From assembly GCA_035371485.1 (NCBI GenBank), contig DAOOWV010000024.1, positions 1 through 14,285 on the forward strand: a stretch of 14,285 nucleotides of DNA, read 5' to 3'. A program made the position numbers and the translations under genes. This DNA comes from DAOOWV01 sp035371485 (GTDB lineage Bacteria > Patescibacteriota > Dojkabacteria > JAFGLO01). This document shows positions 8,437-14,285 of this stretch, in pieces. A model generated the notes under the pieces. That model was not told the DNA's origin. It ran no database searches and worked only from the letters and a program-made list of their open reading frames with translations. Each line of letters begins with the position of its first letter. The first letter of the stretch is position 1.

Positions 8437-9530
8437 ATTTTTATTTCCTCCATTACAAATTTGTCCAAATGACCATCAAGTACAGAGTCAGGATCTGAGG
8501 ACTCAACCTTAGTTCTTAAATCTTTTACCATTTTATAGGGATGTAAAACATAATTACGAATTTGGTTTCCCCAATCAGCTCTTTTAACATCCTTACGAAG
8601 GCTTTCTTTTTCTGAATCTTTCTTTTCTTGTTCGAGCATAAAAAGTTTTGATCTAATAATACGCATAGCGGTTTCCTTATTTTGAATTTGGCTTTTTTGT
8701 GATGAACATTTTACGACGATTCCTGTTGGAATATGTGTTATTCTTATTGCAGAGTTCGTTGTATTAACACTCTGTCCACCTGGGCCACTACCTTTCATTG
8801 TTTCAATTGATAAATGTTCTGGTCTTATTTCAATATCACCAATATCAATATCCTCCAAGATTGGCATTACTTCAACACTTGCAAATGAAGTTTGCCTTAA
8901 CCCCTGAGCATTAAATGGACTAACTCTTACCAATCTGTGAACGCCAGTTTCTTTTTTCAAGTAGCCGTATGCTAATTTACCCATAACCTGAAAAACAACC
9001 GTTGAATAACCTGATTCTCCGAGTATTTCATCAACAACTTCTACACTCCAATTTCGTTTTACTGCATATTTGGTATACATTCTATAAAGGATTCCTGTCC
9101 AATCTTGAGCTTCAGTACCACCCTGTCCTGCCTTAATAGTTATTGTTGCATTGCTTTGATCATATGGTCCACTTAAAAACAAATCAAGAGATAAAATATC
9201 AACTTTTTCAATAGTGGACTTTATTTCATCTTGGATATAGGTTTTGTCTTTCTCATTTAAATCAGGGTCTGCCAACATCTCTACCAATGAATCCAATTCT
9301 TTTGCATATTGCCCCATATCTTCGTACAATTTAATATCATCATTAACGTTTGTAAGTTCTTTTTGCACTTTAGTTGCTTCATCATTGTCATTCCAAAAGT
9401 TTGGAGATTGCGTGAGAATTTCAAGGTTTGTTTTCTTCTCATTCAATTCATTAAGATTAATATTGTTCTTAATAGATATAATTAATGCTTTTGTTTTTTC
9501 AATTTGATCATGACTTACAACTTCACTCAT
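8430..9530 (-). CDS. prfB: Peptide chain release factor 2
   Basis: RF2 recognises UGA and UAA in the ribosomal A site and triggers release of the finished protein. The 366-residue length is normal. The stop-codon-reading motif SPF is at 204-206 and marks RF2 rather than RF1. The catalytic loop GSGPGGQSVN has GGQ at 251-253. The N-terminal coiled part is followed by the conserved AGQGGTEAQDW. There is no in-frame stop near the start, so the autoregulatory programmed +1 frameshift known from many bacteria is absent. Its presence argues that UGA is a stop codon here. It is divergent from gpmI. The start has no Shine-Dalgarno sequence. Confidence 0.97.
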   Translation of the reverse strand: MSEVVSHDQIEKTKALIISIKNNINLNELNEKKTNLEILTQSPNFWNDNDEATKVQKELTNVNDDIKLYEDMGQYAKELDSLVEMLADPDLNEKDKTYIQDEIKSTIEKVDILSLDLFLSGPYDQSNATITIKAGQGGTEAQDWTGILYRMYTKYAVKRNWSVEVVDEILGESGYSTVVFQVMGKLAYGYLKKETGVHRLVRVSPFNAQGLRQTSFASVEVMPILEDIDIGDIEIRPEHLSIETMKGSGPGGQSVNTTNSAIRITHIPTGIVVKCSSQKSQIQNKETAMRIIRSKLFMLEQEKKDSEKESLRKDVKRADWGNQIRNYVLHPYKMVKDLRTKVESSDPDSVLDGHLDKFVMEEIKIK

Positions 9531-9543
9531 ACTTTTTTAATAA

Positions 9544-9549
9544 AATTAT
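9544..9549 (-). promoter_or_regulatory. -10 box for prfB
   Basis: On the minus strand, TATAAT (9549-9544) lies 13 bases before the prfB ATG at 9530, so the predicted leader is only about seven bases. No good -35 box is visible at the usual distance. Confidence 0.4.
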
Positions 9550-9580
9550 ACGTGATACAATGTTAGTTATTAATAATGGA

Positions 9581-9590
9581 TAAGTAACAA
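9581..9590 (+). repeat. TAAGTAACAA intergenic repeat copy
   Basis: Single copy of the decamer in the divergent prfB-gpmI intergenic region. With the inverted copy at 8427-8436, it places prfB between oppositely oriented copies. Confidence 0.4.
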
Positions 9591-9631
9591 TCGTTAATTA
9601 TTCATTAAGTTATCAGTATTCTAGCATAATT

Positions 9632-11212
9632 ATGGAGCAAAAGAAACAAGTGTTTTTAATAGTTTTGGATGGTTTTGGAATTGGTCCTATAAACGATGGA
9701 AATGCAGTGTTTAAAGCCAAGACCCCTAATTTGGATAAATATTGGACTTATCCATTCAAGAAAGGACTATTACATGCTTCGGAAATTGCTGTTGGTCTTG
9801 ATACTGGTTATACCGGGAATTCCGAGGTCGGACATATTAATCTCGGGGCTGGTAGAGTAGTATCACAAAGTTTACAAATTATTAATGAACAAATTGAAAA
9901 CAGAAAGATTTTCAAAAATAAAATAATTAAAGAATATTTTAAAAAGGCAAGAAAAAAAGATGTAAAACTTCACTTAGTTGGGTGTCTTTCAAATGCTGGA
10001 GTACATTCTCATATTAAACATCTTTTTACACTTATAGATATTGCGAATAAGTATAGGGTTAAACCGTATATTCATCTCTTTTTAGATGGAAGAGATAGCG
10101 GAAAAAATGATGCATTTTTCTTCTTAGATAAGCTTAGACAGAAATTGCGTGGTGAAAGACATGGTATTGTTGCTTCATTAACAGGTAGATACTATGGAAT
10201 GGATAGAAATACTCGTTGGGAAAGAACAGAAAAAGCATATAATGCTTTAATCGGCATTGGAGACTATTATGAAGAAGACCTGAGTGTTGCATTACAAAAT
10301 GCTTATCAAAGAGGAGAAGATGATGAAAATTTTGCTCCGACAGTAATTATTGATAAAAATAAAACGCCAGTTGGAATTATTGAAGATGGAGATGTTGTTT
10401 TCAACTTTAATTTTAGGGAAGACAGAACAAGACAAATTACTCAAGCAATTGTTGACCCTGAATTTATTGGTTTTAATAGAAGACGTGTTCTTAAAGAGCT
10501 GAAGTTTGTTTCTCTAATTGGTTATTCAGAAAACCTACCAGTTGAAACAGTCTTTCCAGCCATAAAAATTGAGAATACTGTGTCGGCTGTAATATCAAAT
10601 GCTAACATGTCTCAACTTCATATAGGTGAGACAGAAAAATACGCTCATGTCTCTTATTTTTTTAATGGTGGAGAAAAAAAGCCTCATCCTAATGAAAAAT
10701 TTTTCATGATTCCATCACCTTTGGTAAAAGACTATGTTGAAACGCCTGAAATGAGTGCTGTTCAAATAACCCAAGAAGTTTTAGCTCAGATGGACAGAAA
10801 TTTTTATAACTTCTATCTTATCAATTTTTCAAATCCAGATATGATAGGTCATACAGGTGACTTAAATATGGCAATCAAGGCAGTCGAAATTACAGATAAT
10901 TGTTTAGGACAGATTGTTGACAAAGCACTTAAAAATGGAGCAAGCGTGATAATAACAGCTGATCATGGAAGTGCTGAGAATATGATTGATTTTGAAAAAT
11001 CTAGACCAGATAATGCTCACACTTTAAATCCAGTTCCATTCATGATAATAAATAAAGAAATACATGCGAACGGAAATCTAATTAAAATTGGAACTCCATA
11101 CGATACAATACCTATTGGAGTATTGGCAGATATTGGAGTAACGGCACTTAAATTACTGGGAATTACACCTCCCGAAGAAATGACTGGTATTGATTTATCG
11201 TTATTTAGCTAG
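9632..11212 (+). CDS. gpmI: 2,3-bisphosphoglycerate-independent phosphoglycerate mutase
   Basis: This cytosolic enzyme interconverts 3- and 2-phosphoglycerate in lower glycolysis using two metal ions and a phosphoserine intermediate. The 526 residues match the usual length of about 510. Visible landmarks are VLDGFG (metal-binding D13), TGNSEVGH (catalytic S64), NAGVHSHIKH (H125), LDGRDS, NFREDRTRQIT, NPDMIGHTGD, ITADHGSAENM and AHTLNPVPF near the C-terminus. No key residue is missing. It starts at the ATG at 9632 with no ribosome binding site, and TATTCT at 9617-9622 may be a -10 box giving a very short leader. Its stop overlaps that of the convergent hpf by eight bases. Confidence 0.96.
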   Translation: MEQKKQVFLIVLDGFGIGPINDGNAVFKAKTPNLDKYWTYPFKKGLLHASEIAVGLDTGYTGNSEVGHINLGAGRVVSQSLQIINEQIENRKIFKNKIIKEYFKKARKKDVKLHLVGCLSNAGVHSHIKHLFTLIDIANKYRVKPYIHLFLDGRDSGKNDAFFFLDKLRQKLRGERHGIVASLTGRYYGMDRNTRWERTEKAYNALIGIGDYYEEDLSVALQNAYQRGEDDENFAPTVIIDKNKTPVGIIEDGDVVFNFNFREDRTRQITQAIVDPEFIGFNRRRVLKELKFVSLIGYSENLPVETVFPAIKIENTVSAVISNANMSQLHIGETEKYAHVSYFFNGGEKKPHPNEKFFMIPSPLVKDYVETPEMSAVQITQEVLAQMDRNFYNFYLINFSNPDMIGHTGDLNMAIKAVEITDNCLGQIVDKALKNGASVIITADHGSAENMIDFEKSRPDNAHTLNPVPFMIINKEIHANGNLIKIGTPYDTIPIGVLADIGVTALKLLGITPPEEMTGIDLSLFS

Positions 11213-11774
11213 CAGGCTCAATAATTCCATAAGTTCCATCGTCACGTTTATAGACCACTGACCACTTACCTGTTTCTCTATTTTGAAAAAGGAAAAATGA
11301 TAGATCAGCAAGTTCCATCCTTTCAATAGCTTCTGATTCATGAATTGGTATAGATAATTCAATTTTTTTTCTTTTAGAAACTTTTGGAACGTAATAGAGA
11401 TGTTGCTCATCGCTATTGTCTTGAATTTCACTATAATAATTCTCCTCTAACTCACCTGTCTTCCAACTTTGAACAATTTCCTTATATCTGTTAAGTTTTC
11501 TAACAACAACATCAACAATTTCATCAACTAAGACGTACATATCTTCACCTTTTTTCTCTACACGAATAATTGTGTTTGGAACATCTACTGTAAATTCAAT
11601 TTTAAAATCAAGTTCTTTACCTCGATGTGCTGTTTTTTCGGTACATCTAACTTTAACATTTGTAATATACGAGCTATATTTGTTAAATTTTTCAATTCTT
11701 TTTTCAATATAGCTTCTAATAGCAGGAGTAATGTCTAATCCTGAACCCTCAACCTGTAAACTGATGTCACTCAT
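11205..11774 (-). CDS. hpf: Long-form ribosome hibernation-promoting factor
   Basis: The protein binds the 30S subunit near the decoding centre and, in its long form, pairs 70S ribosomes into inactive 100S dimers during slow growth. The 189 residues fit the long type. The N-terminal part (about 1-105, starting ISLQVEGSGLDITPAIRSYI) is the RaiA/YfiA ribosome-binding fold. A linker follows, and the C-terminal 60 residues (around SEAIERMELADLSFFLFQN and a closing YGIIEP) are the dimerisation domain. The gene is transcribed from its own promoter inside the end of the DUF2085 gene and converges on gpmI with an eight-base overlap. Confidence 0.93.
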   Translation of the reverse strand: MSDISLQVEGSGLDITPAIRSYIEKRIEKFNKYSSYITNVKVRCTEKTAHRGKELDFKIEFTVDVPNTIIRVEKKGEDMYVLVDEIVDVVVRKLNRYKEIVQSWKTGELEENYYSEIQDNSDEQHLYYVPKVSKRKKIELSIPIHESEAIERMELADLSFFLFQNRETGKWSVVYKRDDGTYGIIEPAS

Positions 11775-11812
11775 TCATGAAGTAAATAAAATTAAGTATT
11801 GATCATTTAACT

Positions 11813-11841
11813 ATTGTACACGTTAACCTATGTTTCTGCAA
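11813..11841 (-). promoter_or_regulatory. Sigma70-type promoter for hpf
   Basis: On the minus strand, TTGCAG (11841-11836) is followed after 17 bases by TACAAT (11818-11813). The -35 box lies within the last codons of the DUF2085 gene. Transcription should begin near 11806, about 30 bases before the hpf ATG at 11774. This would let hpf be expressed apart from tig-DUF2085. Confidence 0.6.
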
Positions 11842-12472
11842 CATCATCCCCTTCGTTTAACTCTTCTTTAACATATGGAAACAGTAATAATGCAACTCCA
11901 GCTCCAAAGATCATACCTGTTATTATCCTTTTGGGATTATTACTTTGATAAAATAACTCGTCTATTGTTCCTAATTCATAAAGATAAGATGAAATAAGTT
12001 GCACTCCTCCATCAATAGCCATTGGGAATAATAAAAATATTCTTAAGAATAAATTGATTTTTTGAAAATTAATCTTTGTTAGAAAAACTAACAACATAAC
12101 AATAATCAATGCAGTATATATTCCCAAATCTCTTGAACAAAATGCTACCTTATACCCTATCTTTTCATTCCCATAGAAATCTCTACCATCATTTATATGA
12201 CTTACAAGGCTATCATCCTTTATTGAAGTATAACCAGCCTCATACAAATTATAGCTTGTGGGCCATATTGCCTCTCCGCCAATATAAGTTGATCTCTCAG
12301 GAAGTTGGTGACATAAAGGGGAATAAATTGTATATATTACTTTTCCAGCCTTTTCTAAACCCACCAACATAAAAATTGGAGCCAGCCAAGCAACTAAATT
12401 GTAAAGTACAAAAAAAATTCCGATCCCATAAACCACAGCTTTTAGTGTTTTATCTCCACTTGCTTGTGTCAT
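11828..12472 (-). CDS. DUF2085 family membrane protein
   Basis: The protein has about 214 residues starting at the ATG at 12472, whose A is shared with the tig stop (TGATG), indicating coupled translation. Family landmarks are YSPLCHQLPERS after the first membrane segment, FCSRDLGIYTAL at the second, and MAIDGGVQLIS in the third. Four hydrophobic segments are visible, near residues 12-38, then around LGIYTALIIVMLLVFL, FLRIFLLFPMAI and ITGMIFGAGVALLLF. The conserved Cys/His/Arg set suggests metal or redox-linked chemistry at the membrane, but the function of the family is not known. The pairing with tig may only reflect shared transcription. Confidence 0.85.
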   Translation of the reverse strand: MTQASGDKTLKAVVYGIGIFFVLYNLVAWLAPIFMLVGLEKAGKVIYTIYSPLCHQLPERSTYIGGEAIWPTSYNLYEAGYTSIKDDSLVSHINDGRDFYGNEKIGYKVAFCSRDLGIYTALIIVMLLVFLTKINFQKINLFLRIFLLFPMAIDGGVQLISSYLYELGTIDELFYQSNNPKRIITGMIFGAGVALLLFPYVKEELNEGDDVAET

Positions 12473-13572
12473 CAATCTCCAACTATTTCAATTTTAGGTT
12501 TTTGTGAGATATCTTGATTACTGGAATCAGACGAAGTTGCATCAGACATATTTTCAACAATATCTATTTTTTTAGGTTCTTCCCAATTACTAAGTTTTTT
12601 AATCTCAGACCAGAAATGTCTAGCACTCATATCAAGAAAAACTCTTTCAACAACATGCATTAGATCTTTTTCTCCGTATTTTTCCTTTAAAGCTTTTATG
12701 ATATCAGGAGAAATCTGAACCTTATTTTTAGTTCCATATTCGCTTAAGAACATGTTTATTTGAACCTCTTTTTTATTACGCTCAATCCACTCTTTTTCAA
12801 GATCTTTTTCAGATTTCTTAATTTCCTTAAGATACTCTTCTTTTGTTTTGTTCTTTTCTTTTAGATATTGTTCCAAACCCTTTCTCTCAGCTTCAATGAT
12901 ATTTTCAACAATATTTTCAGAAACAATAATGTTGGAAAGATCCACTGCTTTCTCCAAAGTCTTACGTAAAAGAGTTTGCTCTTCCATTTGATTTTTATAT
13001 TGTGCCAATTCTTTTTCAATCATCTTTTTAAATTCATCAACATTTTTAACGTTTTCAATTTGCAATTTTTTTACAAATTCATCGTTAACTGACTCAAATT
13101 TGTCATCTTTATTATGTTCGTTCCATTCCTTAAGTACATTTTCAATTGCTGTTTCAACATCCTTAGAAGTAACGCTAACTTTTGGTTTTGTAATTTTAAG
13201 TTTGCTTAATTCGGGAATTTCAAATGAAATGTAAAGATAAAACTCAGCCGTATATATAATTCCATCCTTTTCATCAATTTTGGTTACTTCATATTTGGGA
13301 TAGGAAGCTGGATTTACATTTTCCTTTTTTAATATTTCTGAGGTTACTCGAGGAATAAGTTCTTCAATAGTTTTTTGCATAACATCTTTATAAATCATTG
13401 GTTCAACCATTTCTTTAGGAGCTTTCCCTTTTCTAAATCCCTTTATATCAATTTTTAAAGATTCCTCAGAAAAGATTCTTTCATATACTTTTTGATGTTC
13501 AGAATAAGGAACTGTGACGGTATAAGTAACATGAGTTTTACTATGTTCTTCTTTTTTATAGGTGTATTCCAT
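12472..13572 (-). CDS. tig: Trigger factor lacking the PPIase domain
   Basis: Trigger factor sits at the ribosome exit tunnel and shields new chains. The start is set at the ATG at 13572, giving 366 residues; the frame is open for 55 more codons upstream, but that stretch contains the predicted promoter and does not resemble the family. The ribosome-binding domain occupies about 1-115 with the signature GFRKGKAP at 45-52. After residue 150, where the FKBP-like prolyl isomerase domain would follow, the sequence passes directly to VNDEFVKKL and the helical chaperone arms (long charged helices to about 335). A Ser/Asp-rich tail ends the protein. Its stop overlaps the start of the DUF2085 gene. 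Confidence 0.9.
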   Translation of the reverse strand: MEYTYKKEEHSKTHVTYTVTVPYSEHQKVYERIFSEESLKIDIKGFRKGKAPKEMVEPMIYKDVMQKTIEELIPRVTSEILKKENVNPASYPKYEVTKIDEKDGIIYTAEFYLYISFEIPELSKLKITKPKVSVTSKDVETAIENVLKEWNEHNKDDKFESVNDEFVKKLQIENVKNVDEFKKMIEKELAQYKNQMEEQTLLRKTLEKAVDLSNIIVSENIVENIIEAERKGLEQYLKEKNKTKEEYLKEIKKSEKDLEKEWIERNKKEVQINMFLSEYGTKNKVQISPDIIKALKEKYGEKDLMHVVERVFLDMSARHFWSEIKKLSNWEEPKKIDIVENMSDATSSDSSNQDISQKPKIEIVGD

Positions 13573-13646
13573 TTTAGATAATTTATAAGTAATAATTAAT
13601 AGTGAATAATGTTTTGAATTATGAATTCTTACAATATATCGAGGGG

Positions 13647-13675
13647 ATTTTAACACAATATTGGATAAAGAACAA
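13647..13675 (-). promoter_or_regulatory. Extended -10 sigma70-type promoter for tig-DUF2085
   Basis: On the minus strand, TTGTTC (13675-13670) is followed after 17 bases by TAAAAT (13652-13647), with the extended element TGT directly before it. The predicted leader to the tig ATG is about 65-70 bases and has no clear ribosome binding site. Confidence 0.5.
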
Positions 13676-13744
13676 AAGTATAAAAGCTTATAACTCATAC
13701 AAGAGAATATTGTTCCCAAATATAATTCATGTAACAATGGAAAA

Positions 13745-13775
13745 TTGATTGGTACTACAAAAGATGGTATATAAT
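13745..13775 (+). promoter_or_regulatory. Sigma70-type promoter for the right-edge operon
   Basis: TTGATT at 13745-13750 is followed after 17 bases by TATATA at 13768-13773 (with TGG in front), or after 19 bases by TATAAT at 13770-13775. Transcription would begin near 13781, about 35 bases before the ATG at 13816. It is divergent from the tig promoter. Confidence 0.55.
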
Positions 13776-13815
13776 ATTCTCAAGATTACTCTCAATAAAT
13801 TTTTACAATCATTCT

Positions 13816-13953
13816 ATGACTATTTCAATTCCAGGTTTAGTAGACCAACTTGGTAGTCTGGTTGATAGAGAAAATGTAATTGAAGTAAACCCCAGTGAGA
13901 TGAATGTGCAACTATTGGCAGAAACCGCCCAAACAGTAATTAAAACTAAGTAA
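13816..13953 (+). CDS. Small protein of 45 residues, unrecognised
   Basis: An ATG downstream of a good promoter opens a 45-codon frame ending in TAA. The next gene begins three bases after the stop, which supports a real operon member rather than chance. The sequence starts TISIPGLVDQLGSLVDRENV and is mildly acidic with no hydrophobic segment. It could be a small partner or regulator of the next gene. No family is recognised and there is no Shine-Dalgarno sequence. Confidence 0.5.
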   Translation: MTISIPGLVDQLGSLVDRENVIEVNPSEMNVQLLAETAQTVIKTK

Positions 13954-13956
13954 CCT

Positions 13957-14285
13957 ATGGTTTTGAAAGCTGATGTGACGAGAGATCTTTGGGATTACTC
14001 CGACCGTCCAGCTAAAAGATCTGACAATACACTTTCACATCAAGTATTTGTTATCCCCTGTAGCGATTGGGGGGATGCTGTAACTATAATAAGTGCAATT
14101 TATGAGGCTGGGCGTAACAAGTTTGGCACAATTATGCATAGTCAATACGCCACTGAGTTATCCAGAATTGAATATTATCGTGATATACATCCCAACCATA
14201 CAAATATTGATATAACTTTTTTCTTGTATCAACAGTTAGGGTTTAAATTTATCGAAAGATATTTAACACCGGAAGCATTTAGAGA
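13957..14285 (+). CDS. Unrecognised protein, cut by the window edge
   Basis: An open frame of 109 codons starts at the ATG at 13957 and has no stop before the window ends, so the C-terminal part is missing. Features seen are a charged N-terminus (DLWDYSDRPAKRSDN), a buried-looking strand HQVFVIPCSDWGDAV with a Cys, and an Asp/His-rich middle (YYRDIHPNHTNID). No signal peptide or membrane segment is visible. I do not recognise the family. It follows the 45-residue gene by three bases and shares its promoter. Confidence 0.65.
   Translation, partial: MVLKADVTRDLWDYSDRPAKRSDNTLSHQVFVIPCSDWGDAVTIISAIYEAGRNKFGTIMHSQYATELSRIEYYRDIHPNHTNIDITFFLYQQLGFKFIERYLTPEAFR

Noticed and set aside
8430..9530. 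Programmed frameshift in prfB
   Set aside because: The frame is continuous from the ATG through GGQ to the stop, with no in-frame TGA near codon 25.
13573..13737. 55-residue N-terminal extension of trigger factor
   Set aside because: The frame is open, but it covers the predicted promoter and does not resemble the family. The protein from the ATG at 13572 begins where trigger factors normally do.
1..14285. CRISPR arrays, tRNA or rRNA genes, transposases, integrases
   Set aside because: No regularly spaced repeats, cloverleaf-like sequence, conserved rRNA stretch or DDE/tyrosine recombinase motif was found on either strand by reading.

Overview
The window looks like a piece of a small, AT-rich bacterial genome, most likely a member of the Candidate Phyla Radiation / Patescibacteria (possibly the Microgenomates group). 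This placement is inference. It rests on tightly packed or overlapping genes, the absence of any convincing Shine-Dalgarno sequence, promoters lying almost on top of start codons, a trigger factor that lacks its PPIase domain, and many unrecognised accessory proteins. RF2 is encoded, so UGA should be a stop codon here, unlike in the UGA-glycine lineages Gracilibacteria and Absconditabacteria.

The left part (about 219-8382) is accessory. It has two cassettes of similar design, each arranged around a divergent promoter region. Cassette A has a PP2C-type phosphatase (219-1548, minus) and a P-loop NTPase-like gene (1771-2479, minus), divergent from a winged-helix regulator (2610-3351, plus). Cassette B has a PP2C-type phosphatase (4203-5132, minus) followed by two small overlapping genes (3668-4213 and 3338-3678, minus). 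These are divergent from a large unrecognised protein (5275-7241, plus) that overlaps a P-loop NTPase/winged-helix fusion (7238-8382, plus). The repeated pairing of phosphatase, degenerate NTPase and OmpR-type DNA-binding domain suggests a phosphorylation-linked signalling or conflict locus that I do not recognise as a named system. Almost every gene here except the cassette B phosphatase is interrupted, mostly by one-base length changes in short A, T or G runs and twice by an in-frame TGA. Repairing those single bases gives smooth, continuous proteins, so the damage is either very recent or an assembly artefact limited to this region.

The right part (8430-13572) is an intact housekeeping block: prfB (RF2, minus), divergent from gpmI (phosphoglycerate mutase, plus), which overlaps tail-to-tail with hpf (ribosome hibernation factor, minus). 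Upstream of hpf lies the tig-DUF2085 pair (minus), coupled by a TGATG overlap. The common theme is translation and protein folding (termination, hibernation, nascent-chain chaperone) plus one glycolytic enzyme. None of these genes is frame-disrupted, in sharp contrast to the accessory block.

At the right edge, divergent from tig, a new plus-strand operon begins with a 45-residue gene and a second gene that runs off the window; neither is recognised. No tRNA, rRNA, CRISPR array, transposase or integrase was seen.
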